A DNA stretch of 64,000 bases from CAVTTH01 sp963737545 (GTDB taxonomy: Bacteria; Verrucomicrobiota; Verrucomicrobiia; Chthoniobacterales; UBA10450), in assembly GCA_963737545.1 (NCBI GenBank), contig CAVTTH010000005.1, positions 248,001 to 312,000 on the forward strand. Direction: 5' to 3'. The translations under genes were made by a program, and so were the position numbers. Below the pieces are notes generated by a model that was given only the letters and a program-made list of their open reading frames with translations, had not been told where the DNA came from and made no database searches. Shown here piece by piece: positions 8,481 to 18,187 of this stretch; position 1 is the first letter of the stretch, and every line of letters begins with the position of its first letter.

Positions 8481-9419
8481 TTAAGCCGGATTTCCCAGAA
8501 GCGGTTTCATTACGAAAACTGCTCGCAGCTCGTGTCCGGCTGGAATTTGTTGAATGCCTTCCTTGTTCTCAAACGCCCGCTGCTCATGATGATCGGTCAG
8601 GCCCCAGCACGGTTCAACGCAGAGGAACGGGCCACCGTCCGACCACAAGGTGAGATAGGGCGCTCCACCTAAATCCAGCATGACGGACCGCCCGCTCGGC
8701 GGATCGGAAAACCGAAACGTTCTCTCCGGCACGTCCAGCAACTCCAAAATGTACGAGCCGCGCAGATTCGCTTTTGGGAAAGGCATATCGCCACCGGAGA
8801 ATTCCATGTCTTCCGTTTCACCGCTTAAATAATTATCCGGAGAAAAATGACGCCGGTAGGTTCCAGCGGGCATCTCGAAACGAAAGCTCTCAAACGACGT
8901 AGCGCGAAATCCGGGATGCAATCCGAATCCAACGTGCGCCGTTAGCTCCGGCTCGTCGTTCCTGAAGTGAAAGATCACCCGCACGCCGCCCTCTACGATT
9001 TGGTAGGTAAGATCGAGCGAAACCTTGAGCGGATATTCGATCGGCGAGAAATCATCCGGCGTGATGCGATAGGTCAATTCGTCATCGCGGCCGGACTCGA
9101 CCGGATGCCACTGTTTGTTACGGAGAAAGCTGTGCGTGCCGCCGCGGATTTCCTGGCCGCGATAGAGCGAGCGCTCATTCTTGATGCGGTGCAGATAGTA
9201 ACCCATGACCGTGGCGTGATTCGCCCAACCTTGAGCCGGGCGAGTCATGTCATTGTCGCGGTGCAAGAATCCGACCCAGTTGCCCTGCTTATCGCGTCGC
9301 GCCAGGCTGACGAGTTCCGCACCGAGGCGCGAAACGATGAGACGAAGTCCACTTTCTTCGTCGGTCAGGACATCGAGGAGACGATCGTCCCGTTGCTCTT
9401 CGCGATGCGAAAGCTTCAT
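8481..9419 (-). CDS. Aldose 1-epimerase family protein
   Basis: A 312-residue protein with the all-beta galactose mutarotase-like pattern. The N-terminus (LRLIVSRLGAELVSLARRD) matches the usual AxVxxxGAEL start of the LacX/YeaD branch. HVGFGLHPGF, at about residue 185, supplies the conserved catalytic-type histidine, and LTLWSDGGPFLCVEPCWG near the end carries the conserved glutamate of the family. It would bind and epimerise a sugar or hexose-6-phosphate in the cytoplasm; the substrate is not readable. It lies 6 bp downstream of gdhA and 16 bp upstream of the uncharacterised gene, in an apparent operon with fahA. Confidence 0.83.
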   Translation of the reverse strand: MKLSHREEQRDDRLLDVLTDEESGLRLIVSRLGAELVSLARRDKQGNWVGFLHRDNDMTRPAQGWANHATVMGYYLHRIKNERSLYRGQEIRGGTHSFLRNKQWHPVESGRDDELTYRITPDDFSPIEYPLKVSLDLTYQIVEGGVRVIFHFRNDEPELTAHVGFGLHPGFRATSFESFRFEMPAGTYRRHFSPDNYLSGETEDMEFSGGDMPFPKANLRGSYILELLDVPERTFRFSDPPSGRSVMLDLGGAPYLTLWSDGGPFLCVEPCWGLTDHHEQRAFENKEGIQQIPAGHELRAVFVMKPLLGNPA

Positions 9420-9425
9420 CGCGCG

Positions 9426-10688
9426 TCATGGGAACAATCCGCGGGCGTGTTTCGCCCTCATCACACGCTCGACACCAATTGCCATCGCCGAGGTCCGATG
9501 GGAAATCTTGTGCGCCTTGGCGCGGCGAATGACCTGGGTGAAGGAATGTTCGAGGATGCGGAATAGTTTGTCGGTCACTTCCGTTTCCGTCCACATGAAC
9601 GCCTGCAAGCCCTGGACCCATTCGAAATAGGAAACGATTACGCCGCCGGCATTGCAGAGAATGTCGGGGATAACAAAAACGTCTTCCCAGTGTTCGTTGA
9701 GAATGAGATCGGCTTCCGGCGTCGTCGGTCCATTCGCACCTTCGGCAAGAATCCGGCATTTCAATTTCGCGGCGTTCGTTCCGTTGATCACCCGATCGAC
9801 GGCGGACGGTACCAGCACGTCGCAAGGCATGATGAGCATCTCGTTCGGATCGATCCGGTCGGCTTCGTCAAACGCACGCAGATTCCCTTTCTTGATGACG
9901 TGCTGTTCCGCCTTCGCGACATCGATGCCCTTCGGATTGTACAGCGCCACGGTCGCGTCACTGATACCGACGACTTTTACCCCGGTCTTGAGCGCGAGTG
10001 ATAACGCCGCGACGGAGCCGACATTGCCAAATCCCTGCACGATCGCGGTGCATTTCTCCGGATTCATCTTCAACATGTCCATCGCGCGTTCGATCAGATA
10101 AACGACTCCGCGTCCGGTGGATTCCCGACGGCCTTCGGTCCCGCCGATCGAGACCGGTTTGCCAGTCACAATTTCATTCACGCAGTAACCTTGGTGGACC
10201 GAATAGGTATCCATGAACCACGCCATGACCTGCTCGTTCGTCCCCATGTCCGGGCCCATGATATCCGTATACGGCCCAACAAAAGGAATCATCTCCTGCA
10301 TGTAACGGCGTGAGACAGCCTCGAGTTCATTGCGCGAAAGTTTTGTGGGGTCGCAGGCGATGCCGCCTTTCGCGCCGCCGTAAGGCAAGTTGGCGAGCGC
10401 GCATTTCCAGCTCATCCACATCGCGAGCGCGGCGGTCTCCCCCATCGAGAGATTCGGGGCGAAACGCGTGCCTCCTTTGGTAGGACCAAGCGTAAGATGG
10501 TGCTGCACCCGGTACCCTTGGAAAGTCTGCGTGCTCCCATCATCCATGTGAACCGGCAAGGTGACGGAAACGGCACGTTTCGGATACATGAGCCGATCGC
10601 GATCGTTGCGATCGATATTCAGGTAATCGGCGATGACTTGGAATTGATCGCAAGCCATCTGGAATACTTCGTCGTGATAGATAGTCAT
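9426..10688 (-). CDS. gdhA: Glu/Leu/Phe/Val dehydrogenase (probable glutamate dehydrogenase)
   Basis: A 420-residue protein of the usual GDH length. The substrate domain includes VQHHLTLGPTKGGTRFAP and the catalytic lysine segment LPYGGAKGGIACDP. The coenzyme domain has VQGFGNVGSVAAL, a Rossmann GxGxxG-type turn, at about residue 215. ILAEGANGPTTPEAD is typical of glutamate dehydrogenases. The enzyme interconverts glutamate and 2-oxoglutarate with NAD(P). It is first in a minus-strand unit leading to fahA; an aminotransferase using 2-oxoglutarate could link it to aromatic amino acid breakdown, which is inference. A leucine or phenylalanine dehydrogenase is less likely because of the GANGPTTPEAD segment. 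Confidence 0.9.
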   Translation of the reverse strand: MTIYHDEVFQMACDQFQVIADYLNIDRNDRDRLMYPKRAVSVTLPVHMDDGSTQTFQGYRVQHHLTLGPTKGGTRFAPNLSMGETAALAMWMSWKCALANLPYGGAKGGIACDPTKLSRNELEAVSRRYMQEMIPFVGPYTDIMGPDMGTNEQVMAWFMDTYSVHQGYCVNEIVTGKPVSIGGTEGRRESTGRGVVYLIERAMDMLKMNPEKCTAIVQGFGNVGSVAALSLALKTGVKVVGISDATVALYNPKGIDVAKAEQHVIKKGNLRAFDEADRIDPNEMLIMPCDVLVPSAVDRVINGTNAAKLKCRILAEGANGPTTPEADLILNEHWEDVFVIPDILCNAGGVIVSYFEWVQGLQAFMWTETEVTDKLFRILEHSFTQVIRRAKAHKISHRTSAMAIGVERVMRAKHARGLFP

Positions 10689-10827
10689 AGGAGCAGGACG
10701 GGAGGTTAAAGCACCCGTGCGGGGAATGCAGTTGCTATTTGCGCCGCCACCGCCAAGCCGTCAAATCGAAATCGCTGGCGAGTTCGCGCTGCTTCCTTCA
10801 TGATGAAATGCGTTCCAAACTTTTCGC

Positions 10828-11943
10828 ATGAGAATTGAAACGTTGGCTGTGCATGCCGGGCAGGAAATCGATCCCGGCACCGGAGCGGTGACGCCGCCGA
10901 TCCATCTCTCCACGACGTTTGAGCGCGCGCCCGACGGCGATTATCCGAAGGGGTACATTTACGCGCGCCGCGATAATCCGAACCGTCGCTCCCTTGAAGC
11001 GGGTGTGGCGGCTCTGGAAGGTGGCCAGGCCAGCGCCGCGTTCGGTTCGGGTTCGGCCGCAACGGTGGCAATCTTTCAATCGCTCGGGCCGGGCGATCAC
11101 GTGGTTGCATCGGCCGACGCGTATTACGGGACGATGAAGCTGCTTCGCGAATTGTTTGGACGTTGGAATGTGGAAGCCACGTTTGTCGACATGGCGAAGC
11201 TCGACACTGTCAAAAAAGCGCTACGGCCGCAGACCAAGCTGCTATGGGCGGAAACGCCATCGAATCCGCTTTTGAAAATTGTCGATCTGCGCGCCGTCTC
11301 CGAAATCGCGCACTCGGCCGGCGCGCTTTGCGTTTGCGATAATACCTGGACGCCGATCATTCAGCGGCCTTTCGACCTCGGGGTCGATCTGATCATGCAT
11401 TCGACCACCAAGTATTTTGGTGGCCACTGCGATGTTCTGGGGGGAATTGTCGTCGCGAAAAGTGATGGCGAGTTCTTTCGGCAGTTGCGAACGATTCAAA
11501 GCGAAGGCGGCGCGGTGCCTTCACCATTCGATTGCTGGCTGGTATTGCGCGGGATGCGCACACTGCCCTGGAGGATGCGTGCTCATTCACAAAACGCCTT
11601 GAGCGTCGCAACTTTTCTTGCCGGACACAAGCGTGTCGAGACGGTGCATTACCCCGGACTTCTCTCGCATCCCGCCCACGAAATTGCCGTCCGGCAGATG
11701 TCAGCATTTGGCGGGATGCTTTCCTTTCAAGTGTGCGGTGGATGTGTCGAAGCAATGGCGGTCGCCGCGCGAACGAAGATCTTTACCCGCGCGACCAGCC
11801 TGGGCGGTGTGGAGAGCTTGATCGAGCATCGGGCTTCGATCGAGGGACCAGGAACGCAAACGCCAGATAATTTGCTGCGCCTCTCAATCGGACTCGAGCA
11901 TGCTGATGACTTGATCGAAGATCTAGCGCAGGCGTTGTCGTAA
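10828..11943 (+). CDS. Cys/Met metabolism PLP-dependent enzyme (cystathionine synthase/lyase type)
   Basis: A 371-residue PLP fold-type I enzyme. The start ETLAVHAGQEIDPGTGAV is characteristic of the cystathionine gamma-synthase/gamma-lyase family. The PLP lysine lies in MHSTTKYFGGHCDVLGG (about residues 191-207), and the substrate carboxylate-binding region is TSLGGVESLIEH near the end. Family members catalyse trans-sulfuration steps between cysteine, homocysteine and methionine. Synthase and lyase cannot be separated by eye. It is divergent from gdhA with 139 bp between them, and no partner genes are adjacent. The downstream gap carries a GTCATCC-type palindrome. Confidence 0.88.
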   Translation: MRIETLAVHAGQEIDPGTGAVTPPIHLSTTFERAPDGDYPKGYIYARRDNPNRRSLEAGVAALEGGQASAAFGSGSAATVAIFQSLGPGDHVVASADAYYGTMKLLRELFGRWNVEATFVDMAKLDTVKKALRPQTKLLWAETPSNPLLKIVDLRAVSEIAHSAGALCVCDNTWTPIIQRPFDLGVDLIMHSTTKYFGGHCDVLGGIVVAKSDGEFFRQLRTIQSEGGAVPSPFDCWLVLRGMRTLPWRMRAHSQNALSVATFLAGHKRVETVHYPGLLSHPAHEIAVRQMSAFGGMLSFQVCGGCVEAMAVAARTKIFTRATSLGGVESLIEHRASIEGPGTQTPDNLLRLSIGLEHADDLIEDLAQALS

Positions 11944-11980
11944 GGCAGATCACGCCGCGAGTGATTCGCGTTCCAGCGTT

Positions 11981-12131
11981 GTCATCCCGAGCCGCGCAGA
12001 CGGTGGAGGACCTCGCAAGGGGCCAAGCTCTTTCGCGTTACATTCAGCGTGGACTTCGGATTTGACGTGACTGTCTCTTGATCAATGCAAACTGTGTGGG
12101 CGCCCTCGCCGTCTGCGCGGCTCGGGATGAC
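11981..12131. repeat. GTCATCC-type inverted repeat, copy 1
   Basis: Left arm GTCATCCCGAGCCGCGCAGA at 11981 pairs with a right arm ending in TCTGCGCGGCTCGGGATGAC at 12131, with about 105 bp between. It fills most of the 228-bp gap between the cystathionine-type gene and the 3' end of murJ. Related copies are at 17591, 24942, 41782 and 55779. Repeats with this GTCATCC/GGATGAC edge are widespread in bacterial genomes and may be mobilised by a REP-associated transposase, but no such gene was recognised here. Confidence 0.8.
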
Positions 12132-12171
12132 AATCGAAAGATCGCAAACGCGACGGAACGCTTCCCTCCAA

Positions 12172-13806
12172 TCAAGGACGGATGCGGCCGAGCTTGGTCC
12201 GGAGCAGGAGAACTACATCGCGCAATTCCGCGACGTGCAGAAGATAAGCTGCGCCGAAAAAGACGGCCCCACCAAGTGCGACGGTGACGAAGACTTCAAT
12301 TGCCTTTTGCCAGATCCGCAAACTCTGAAGCGATTGAAAAAAAGCCCATTGCGCTCCAATGCAGACGAGCGCGAGCGCGGTGCCCGCAATCGCCAGCTTC
12401 GCCAGCGTAAAGAGTAGCGCGCGCGTCTCGAGACGAACGGCATGCCGTCGCATCATCATATACAGGAGCAGAAAATTGGTGATCGCGACCAGACTGGTGG
12501 AAAGCGCAAGACCGCGATGGCCAAACCCGAGCTGAAACCGGAAAAACCAGTTCAGCCCAAAATTTACCGCAATCGAAAATAAACTCACCAGCATCGGCAG
12601 TTGTTTCTTGCCCACGGCATAGAACGCGGGCGCGAGCACTTTCACTCCAGCGTAGGCGGCGAGACCAATCGCATAAAAGCGCAACGCTGCTGCTGTTTGT
12701 ATCATGGCTTCCTCATTGAAGCGCCCGTGTTGATAAATGAGACTGATGATCGGTTCGGCGAGAATGATCAAACCGATCGCGGACGGAATCGTCAGGAGCA
12801 TGACAAGGCGTAGCGCGTGTGCCATCGCGCCGCGAAATTCCGCGGTATTGCCGAGCGCGGCGCTGCGGGAGACAAGCGGGAGAGTGACGGTAGCGATTGC
12901 GACTCCGAAAAGACCGAGTGGCAACTGCATTAATCGAAAAGCAATGTTGAGCCAGGTCATCGGGCCATCGCCCAGACCGGAAGCAAAACCGCTGTTGACC
13001 GCGACGTTCACTTGCACGGCGCTGGCCGCGATTATCGCGGGAACCATCATGGTGATGATCTTGCGCACGCCGGGGTCGCGCCAATCGAAGTCTGGTTTGA
13101 AATGGAAGCCGACGCGCGCGAGGGACGGCACCTGCACGAGGAGCTGCAATAAACCGCCGACGAGCGTGCCTAACGACAACCCAATGAGCGCGCGGCTGCC
13201 GAAATGTGGATCGAGCAGCCAGCCAAATCCGACACCGGCGATGATCGATCCGAGATTGAAAAAACTCGAGGCCATCGCCGGCATTCCGAAAACATGCTTC
13301 GCGTTCAGCATTCCCATAACCAGAGCGGCGAGCGAGACGAGGAGAATGAATGGAAACATGATTCGCGTGAGCATGATCGTGAGCTCCGCTTTGTCCGGAG
13401 CGAAACCCGGCGCGAGGACCGTGATGAGAGCAGGCGCAAAAACGACACCGAGCACGGTCACCGCGCTCATGAAAATGACGGTGAGAGTGGCGACTTTGCT
13501 CGCAAGCTTCCAGGCCGATTGATCCCCGTCGGTGGCAATGCGACTCGAGAAAGTCGTGACAAACGCCGTGGAGAGCGCGCCTTCGGCAAACAGATCGCGC
13601 AACATGTTGGGCGCGCGAAACGCCGTCAGAAATGCGTCCATGTTCTTGCTCGCGCCAAAGAGCGAAGCAAAGATCACCTCCCGCAGAAGTCCAAGAACCC
13701 GGCTGCATAGAATCGCAATGCCGACGACGCCGGTCGCACGCGTGCTGACTCGTCTGTTTGAGCTCTCGGTCGCTGTCACGGACGCCAAAGAACAGCGGAG
13801 TGGCAA
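12172..13806 (-). CDS. murJ: Lipid II flippase MurJ
   Basis: A 544-residue polytopic protein with about 14 hydrophobic segments, matching MurJ/MviN. The first helix region has SRVLGLLREVIFASLFGAS followed by KNMDAFLTAFRAPNMLR, the conserved arginine-rich N-terminus of the family. GEGALSTAF-like ALSTAFVTTFS and VLAPGFAPDK also match. MurJ flips lipid II across the cytoplasmic membrane for peptidoglycan synthesis. The frame begins at TTG 13806; GTG 13779 is also possible, and neither has a strong ribosome site. It follows the DUF2339 gene by 15 bp. A polysaccharide-type MOP flippase is less likely because of the MurJ-type N-terminus. Confidence 0.92.
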   Translation of the reverse strand: MPLRCSLASVTATESSNRRVSTRATGVVGIAILCSRVLGLLREVIFASLFGASKNMDAFLTAFRAPNMLRDLFAEGALSTAFVTTFSSRIATDGDQSAWKLASKVATLTVIFMSAVTVLGVVFAPALITVLAPGFAPDKAELTIMLTRIMFPFILLVSLAALVMGMLNAKHVFGMPAMASSFFNLGSIIAGVGFGWLLDPHFGSRALIGLSLGTLVGGLLQLLVQVPSLARVGFHFKPDFDWRDPGVRKIITMMVPAIIAASAVQVNVAVNSGFASGLGDGPMTWLNIAFRLMQLPLGLFGVAIATVTLPLVSRSAALGNTAEFRGAMAHALRLVMLLTIPSAIGLIILAEPIISLIYQHGRFNEEAMIQTAAALRFYAIGLAAYAGVKVLAPAFYAVGKKQLPMLVSLFSIAVNFGLNWFFRFQLGFGHRGLALSTSLVAITNFLLLYMMMRRHAVRLETRALLFTLAKLAIAGTALALVCIGAQWAFFQSLQSLRIWQKAIEVFVTVALGGAVFFGAAYLLHVAELRDVVLLLRTKLGRIRP

Positions 13807-13821
13807 ATTACGAAAGCGAAA

Positions 13822-16734
13822 TCATTGCCGGGTTGCGTCCTTCTCGGCTTTGGGAGCGAGGAAGCGCTGATAAACGAATGAGGCCACGATAAGAATGACG
13901 GCGACACCCATAAAGGCGCCGATACGATAGAGCGGGCTCAAGGTGTTCAAATCGTGGATGAATAACTTAACGAGCGTCACGAGAAGAAGGCCCAACCCGG
14001 CGTAACGCACGGCTCCACTTTTCTGCTTCATCCCGACAATCAGGAGTGCAAAGGCAAAGAGCGCCCAGGCGATCGAGTACGACATGTCCCGGGCAAAATT
14101 ACCGGAAAAGGAAAAGGTCAGGGTCGGACCAATTGAATAATAGTCGGCAATCTCAATGTTCAACAAGAGGAAAACGAGAATCGCACCTAACGAATAGAGC
14201 AGCCGCCGAGAAATACGCTCAACCATGTAATCACACGGCGGGCGGAAAAGTCGGGCCGCCAGAATCAAGCAGAAGCTTGTGATGCCATACGCATACAAAT
14301 ACCAATTCAAGATTTTGTGCGGAGCGCGGCGGTGATACTCCAAAACGGCGGGATTGAGTGCGAGCCGGACGAATGCGACACAGAGCAAGCCCGCTCCAAC
14401 CAGACGCAAGCCACGATGCGGCACCTTTTGAAACAGCCAGATCAGCGCCAAGCCTTCGAGCGCCCATCCGAGCGTGATCCATTCACGGTCGAATTGAATC
14501 GGAAAAATGAGACTAAGAAACAGGAGCGCTGCGCCACCTTGCCAGGCCAGTTTTGCGTCGCCAGAGGCCGGCTTTATCTCGCATTTCCTGACGAGATAAA
14601 ACGTCCCGAATGCGTACGGAAAAATGAAGGTCGCGGGAAGCAGTCCATTCCGCAGCGACGGATAAACGGAAGAGACGATCTCGAAGACCAGCCAGAAATG
14701 CAGCGCTCCGGCGACCGCCGAAACAGCCCAAGGCACCGATCCTTCTTTTTTGGCGGCGAAGAACGGAAAGCCGATGAAGAGAAGCGCAAAGACAACGTAC
14801 CAGCCGAGCGGAATCGTGGGATCAAGAGCGGAATAATGGAGTGTTTGCCATGCGCGCTCGACCGCCCACACACCCGCCAGCGCGATGGCCGCGACCCAGC
14901 TCGTACCGGAAAGAATTCCCAGCCCAAGAAGCAGAATGGCGAAGAGAAACGCTGCACCGAACAGCAGCATCGGATTAGCAACCGGCAATTTCTCAATCAC
15001 CATTAACAGGAGAAGGAATGGCAGAATGGCGGCGAGAGCCGGAATGTTTCGCTTCGAACTCTCAGACGACACCGCAAGCCTTCGAGCCAGGAACATTGCC
15101 GCGGAGAAAAAGAAGACTCCGAATCCGGCAGTCACGCCGAGGAAACCGTTCAGATCGTCGATGTCGGAGGGAGCGGTCCCGATCCAGATCGCAGCGGCGA
15201 TGACGGTGCAGAACAACGCGATCGCCAGTGAACGGAACGAAGAGGTCGCGAGGGCGAGCCCGATGGCCACGAGATCGATCAGGAAGACGCAGAGCCACAC
15301 GGCCGGCGAAGTTTCGTTTCGCGAAACGCACAACCAAATCAGGGCGAGGGAAAACAACGGCGCGAGACTCTCCCAACGGACCGCCGTCGCTGGCTCGGGC
15401 GAAGCGGACCTCGGCCGGACGGTGAACCCGGTGTGCAGAATCGCGAAGAGCAAGTACGCACCGAGCGCCCACCATAGAGAACGGTCGGTGAGATAGAATT
15501 CCGTCCAGCAAGCAAGGAAGGCAAACAAGACAAGGCCCGCGGCACTTCCCAAGAGCGCCGGTTTCGGCTGTGCGATCGCAAGCGCCAACAGGCCAACGTA
15601 GGCAAGGAAAGCGAAGCCAAAAAGCAGAGCTGGTTGCCCGGCCAGCTGCCGATAGGAAAGAATCCAAAAAGCAAATCCGAGCGCTGAAAATCCACTGAGC
15701 GCAGCTGCCACGGTTGTCCAAACTCCCGCGCCACTGATTTTTCGCCGAAGAAAAAATGTGACGAGAAAGAGTGCCTCAAATCCAAGACAGACGACAAACG
15801 CGAGGATCTCCTTCGCGACGTCAAAAAATCTTGCCGCCCACATCAATTCCATCAGCACCGTTCCGATGGCCGACAGGAGGACGAGATAATCCCAGCGCTT
15901 GCGCAGGACGACGGCGGCGACGCCCAGGTTGAGCAACGCGATATATCCAAACAACGCAACGGGACGATCCTCGCCGGTCGAAAGGAGGATCGGCGTCAGA
16001 AATCCACCGAGCAATCCGAGCACGACCACAACTTGGGCATCGAGAGTCACTGCGAGGAAAAAAGCCACGATCGTGACGCACGACATCAAGGCGAAAGCCG
16101 GCGTGAGCGAAACCAAATTGTAGAAGGCGTGGGCTGCGAAAATAGTTGCGTAGAGCACGAGAACGCCAGTAGCGCAAAGGCTCTGCCCGGGAACGCGATA
16201 GTTCTTCCTCGCGGCGCGCCATCCGGCTGCGATCAGGCTTAAGCCAATCACGATCCCGATCGCAATCCGCATGTGCGGCGTGACAAGATTGTTTTCGAAC
16301 GAATACTTCACCAGAAAAACGACGCCGAGAAAAAGCACGAAGCCACCGATCCAAGCGAAGAGCTTCACTCCCATAAACGCTTCCCAATCAATGGCGGGCC
16401 GAACAGGCAGTGGCGGAGGTGGAGCGGCGCTCGTTAGGGGACGGGAAGGAACTGGCAGCGGAGGCGGAACGCTGCTCGGGGGCGGTTGCGGAGGCGGCGA
16501 GGTCTTCGCTGCGGCGGTGGGCATCGGAATCGGCGGAGGAATTGGCGTGGCCTCTCTTGCGGGTGGCGAAGCAGGCTGGTGATCTCCGGCTTCCAGAACT
16601 GTCAGACGCTCGCTGATTTTCTTGAGCGCCGCCTCGATCGCGCGAATTCTGCTCGAATGAACAATCGAGAGCACGAACGGAACAATTAGAATCGCCAGGC
16701 CGAACAAAACGAGAAATCCGATGAGGGCTTCCAT
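13822..16734 (-). CDS. DUF2339 large polytopic membrane protein
   Basis: About 970 residues. It starts with one membrane helix (ALIGFLVLFGLAILIVPFVL), then a short coiled-coil-like stretch (IRAIEAALKKISERLTVLEA) and a proline-rich linker (about residues 65-115). Around 25 hydrophobic segments follow to the C-terminus. A first core segment with AFMGVKLFAWIGGFVLFLG fits DUF2339. Function of the family is unknown. I chose ATG 16734 (MEALIG), which places the first helix at the N-terminus; the frame extends to 16773. It is upstream of murJ by 15 bp on the same strand, so the two probably share a transcript and an envelope role is plausible, though unproven. Confidence 0.82.
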   Translation of the reverse strand: MEALIGFLVLFGLAILIVPFVLSIVHSSRIRAIEAALKKISERLTVLEAGDHQPASPPAREATPIPPPIPMPTAAAKTSPPPQPPPSSVPPPLPVPSRPLTSAAPPPPLPVRPAIDWEAFMGVKLFAWIGGFVLFLGVVFLVKYSFENNLVTPHMRIAIGIVIGLSLIAAGWRAARKNYRVPGQSLCATGVLVLYATIFAAHAFYNLVSLTPAFALMSCVTIVAFFLAVTLDAQVVVVLGLLGGFLTPILLSTGEDRPVALFGYIALLNLGVAAVVLRKRWDYLVLLSAIGTVLMELMWAARFFDVAKEILAFVVCLGFEALFLVTFFLRRKISGAGVWTTVAAALSGFSALGFAFWILSYRQLAGQPALLFGFAFLAYVGLLALAIAQPKPALLGSAAGLVLFAFLACWTEFYLTDRSLWWALGAYLLFAILHTGFTVRPRSASPEPATAVRWESLAPLFSLALIWLCVSRNETSPAVWLCVFLIDLVAIGLALATSSFRSLAIALFCTVIAAAIWIGTAPSDIDDLNGFLGVTAGFGVFFFSAAMFLARRLAVSSESSKRNIPALAAILPFLLLLMVIEKLPVANPMLLFGAAFLFAILLLGLGILSGTSWVAAIALAGVWAVERAWQTLHYSALDPTIPLGWYVVFALLFIGFPFFAAKKEGSVPWAVSAVAGALHFWLVFEIVSSVYPSLRNGLLPATFIFPYAFGTFYLVRKCEIKPASGDAKLAWQGGAALLFLSLIFPIQFDREWITLGWALEGLALIWLFQKVPHRGLRLVGAGLLCVAFVRLALNPAVLEYHRRAPHKILNWYLYAYGITSFCLILAARLFRPPCDYMVERISRRLLYSLGAILVFLLLNIEIADYYSIGPTLTFSFSGNFARDMSYSIAWALFAFALLIVGMKQKSGAVRYAGLGLLLVTLVKLFIHDLNTLSPLYRIGAFMGVAVILIVASFVYQRFLAPKAEKDATRQ

Positions 16735-16804
16735 CGAGGCCAGACTGTGACCGATCTCAAGACCGGAAGGCAATAGTGAAACGCGCTACAATCCCGTCGG
16801 GTGA

Positions 16805-17542
16805 TCAATTGATCTCCCACGGAATTCTGTAACGCTCCGACAAATGTGCCGCGAGCGCTTTGACACCGAATGTTTCGGTCGCGTAATGACCGCCGAGCAA
16901 CAAGTTCACACCCAGCTCTTCCGCTGCCACCGCCGCCCAATGGGGCGCTTCGCCGGTGATAAAAGTTTCTACGCCCGCTCCGGCAGCGGCGTAGATGTCC
17001 GACCCTGCACCTCCCGTGACGATCCCAATCGCGCGCGTTTCGGTTGGACCAGCTCCCACGCAACGCACCGGGCTTCCCAAAATCTTCTCCAGCCTTGCGA
17101 TCAGATCGTCCCGCTGCAACGAAGCAATGATTTTCCGACCGATAAGCTGACCCTTTGTTTCCAGAAACGGCTCTGTCTCTTCGAATCCGAGCGCGCGCGC
17201 CAGCAACACATTGTTCCCCACTTCGGCGTGCAGATCGAGAGGCAAATGCGCGCTGTAGAGCGCGATGTCATTTTCCAAGGCAAGCTTCAACTGGCGGTAT
17301 AGACCACCAGCTACTGGTTGCAGCCCGGGCCAAAACAATCCGTGGTGGACGAGGAGAAAATCAACGCCGCGTTCCGCGGCCATCCGCAGTGTGCGCGATG
17401 ACGCATCCACCGCCGCGCCGATCTTCGTGATGCATCCCGAATTTTCGATCTGCAATCCGTTGAGTGCGTTCGGCCAATCTTCAATCTCATTGATTCGAAG
17501 ATAGCTGTTCGCATATTCCACGACCTCTCCTGCCGACGCCAT
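16805..17542 (-). CDS. Nif3-like dinuclear metal centre protein (YbgI/DUF34)
   Basis: A 245-residue protein of the short (bacterial single-domain) Nif3 class. The metal-ligand motifs are visible as LLVHHGLFW (about residues 61-69), SAHLPLDLHAEVGNN (about 97-111) and a late GGHYATET with a following glutamate (about 217-224). NGLQIENSG near the N-terminus is the usual family signature. Members bind two metal ions and form hexameric toroids; some are called GTP cyclohydrolase I type 2, but that activity is poorly established. It is separated by 31 bp from the DUF2339 frame's longest start and may head that unit. Confidence 0.9.
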   Translation of the reverse strand: MASAGEVVEYANSYLRINEIEDWPNALNGLQIENSGCITKIGAAVDASSRTLRMAAERGVDFLLVHHGLFWPGLQPVAGGLYRQLKLALENDIALYSAHLPLDLHAEVGNNVLLARALGFEETEPFLETKGQLIGRKIIASLQRDDLIARLEKILGSPVRCVGAGPTETRAIGIVTGGAGSDIYAAAGAGVETFITGEAPHWAAVAAEELGVNLLLGGHYATETFGVKALAAHLSERYRIPWEIN

Positions 17543-17590
17543 GCCCGCAGTCTGGCGCGAAATGAAATCAAATGCACGGACGATCCGCCC

Positions 17591-17683
17591 GTCATCCCGA
17601 GCGAAGTCGAGGGATCCCGTAGAAAAAACCGGACCGTCGCGCCACGGGATCCCTCGACTACGCTACGCTCCGCTCGGGATGAC
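17591..17683. repeat. GTCATCC-type inverted repeat, copy 2
   Basis: Left arm GTCATCCCGAGCGAAGTCGA and right arm ending CTCCGCTCGGGATGAC surround an inner palindrome of GGGATCCCGT with ACGGGATCCC. It occupies the gap between the Nif3-like gene and the zinc-ribbon membrane protein, which are divergent, so it lies in a promoter-bearing interval. Same family as copies at 11981, 24942, 41782 and 55779. Confidence 0.8.
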
Positions 17684-17773
17684 CGCTCGTAACGTCGCGA
17701 GTTTTCTTGACCATTTGCATGTGACTTGTGACTCTGGTTTCAGTAACAGCCTTCAAATCAACCGGAGCACGTT

Positions 17774-18181
17774 TTGGAATACACCGACGCCCCACCAAGC
17801 GAACAGCAGCCATCTGCTGGGATGATGCCCTGCCCGCTTTGCGGCAACATGCTCGCGAAGGACGCCGAGAGCTGTGATCGATGCGATTGGACGCGACACG
17901 GACAAACGGAAGGCGCGGAAGGAAAGGCGAGTGACGCCTTCGCCGTTTTGCTAAGCGTGATTCCCGGCCTTGGTCATATATATAAGGGTCACAGGCTGGT
18001 CGGCATTTTGCTCATCATCGGAATTCCGTTTGCGGTTGGACTTGCCGCGCTGGCCGCAACCGCGACAGCAGGCTTCGGCCTTGGCCTGATGGCGATTTAC
18101 TGGATCGGCGTCATGATTCACGCATACGCAATCGATGATCGCGTGGCGCCGGGCGCGCAGCAACAGGGCGAACAATATTGA
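17774..18181 (+). CDS. Small zinc-ribbon membrane protein
   Basis: Up to 135 residues. A CPLCGNML and CDRCDW pair (about residues 19-38) forms a zinc ribbon. It is followed by two hydrophobic segments (about 70-110, including GILLIIGIPFAVGLAALA) with a VIPGLGHIYKGHRLVGI loop that resembles TM2-type small membrane proteins. The frame starts at TTG 17774; ATG 17822 (MMPCPLCGN) is equally plausible and removes 16 unstructured residues. Function is unknown. It stands alone, with a GTCATCC-type repeat upstream and a TGTAGCGGC-type repeat starting 7 bp after the stop. Confidence 0.65.
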   Translation: MEYTDAPPSEQQPSAGMMPCPLCGNMLAKDAESCDRCDWTRHGQTEGAEGKASDAFAVLLSVIPGLGHIYKGHRLVGILLIIGIPFAVGLAALAATATAGFGLGLMAIYWIGVMIHAYAIDDRVAPGAQQQGEQY

Positions 18182-18187
18182 TGGCTT

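Noticed and set aside
12078..12417. Two plus-strand frames near the murJ 3' end
   Set aside because: They begin in a GTCATCC-type repeat and run antisense into murJ; no features support translation.
12713..13708. A long minus-strand frame overlapping murJ in another frame
   Set aside because: It is rich in arginine, histidine and alanine and carries no membrane segments, while the murJ frame shows the full membrane pattern.
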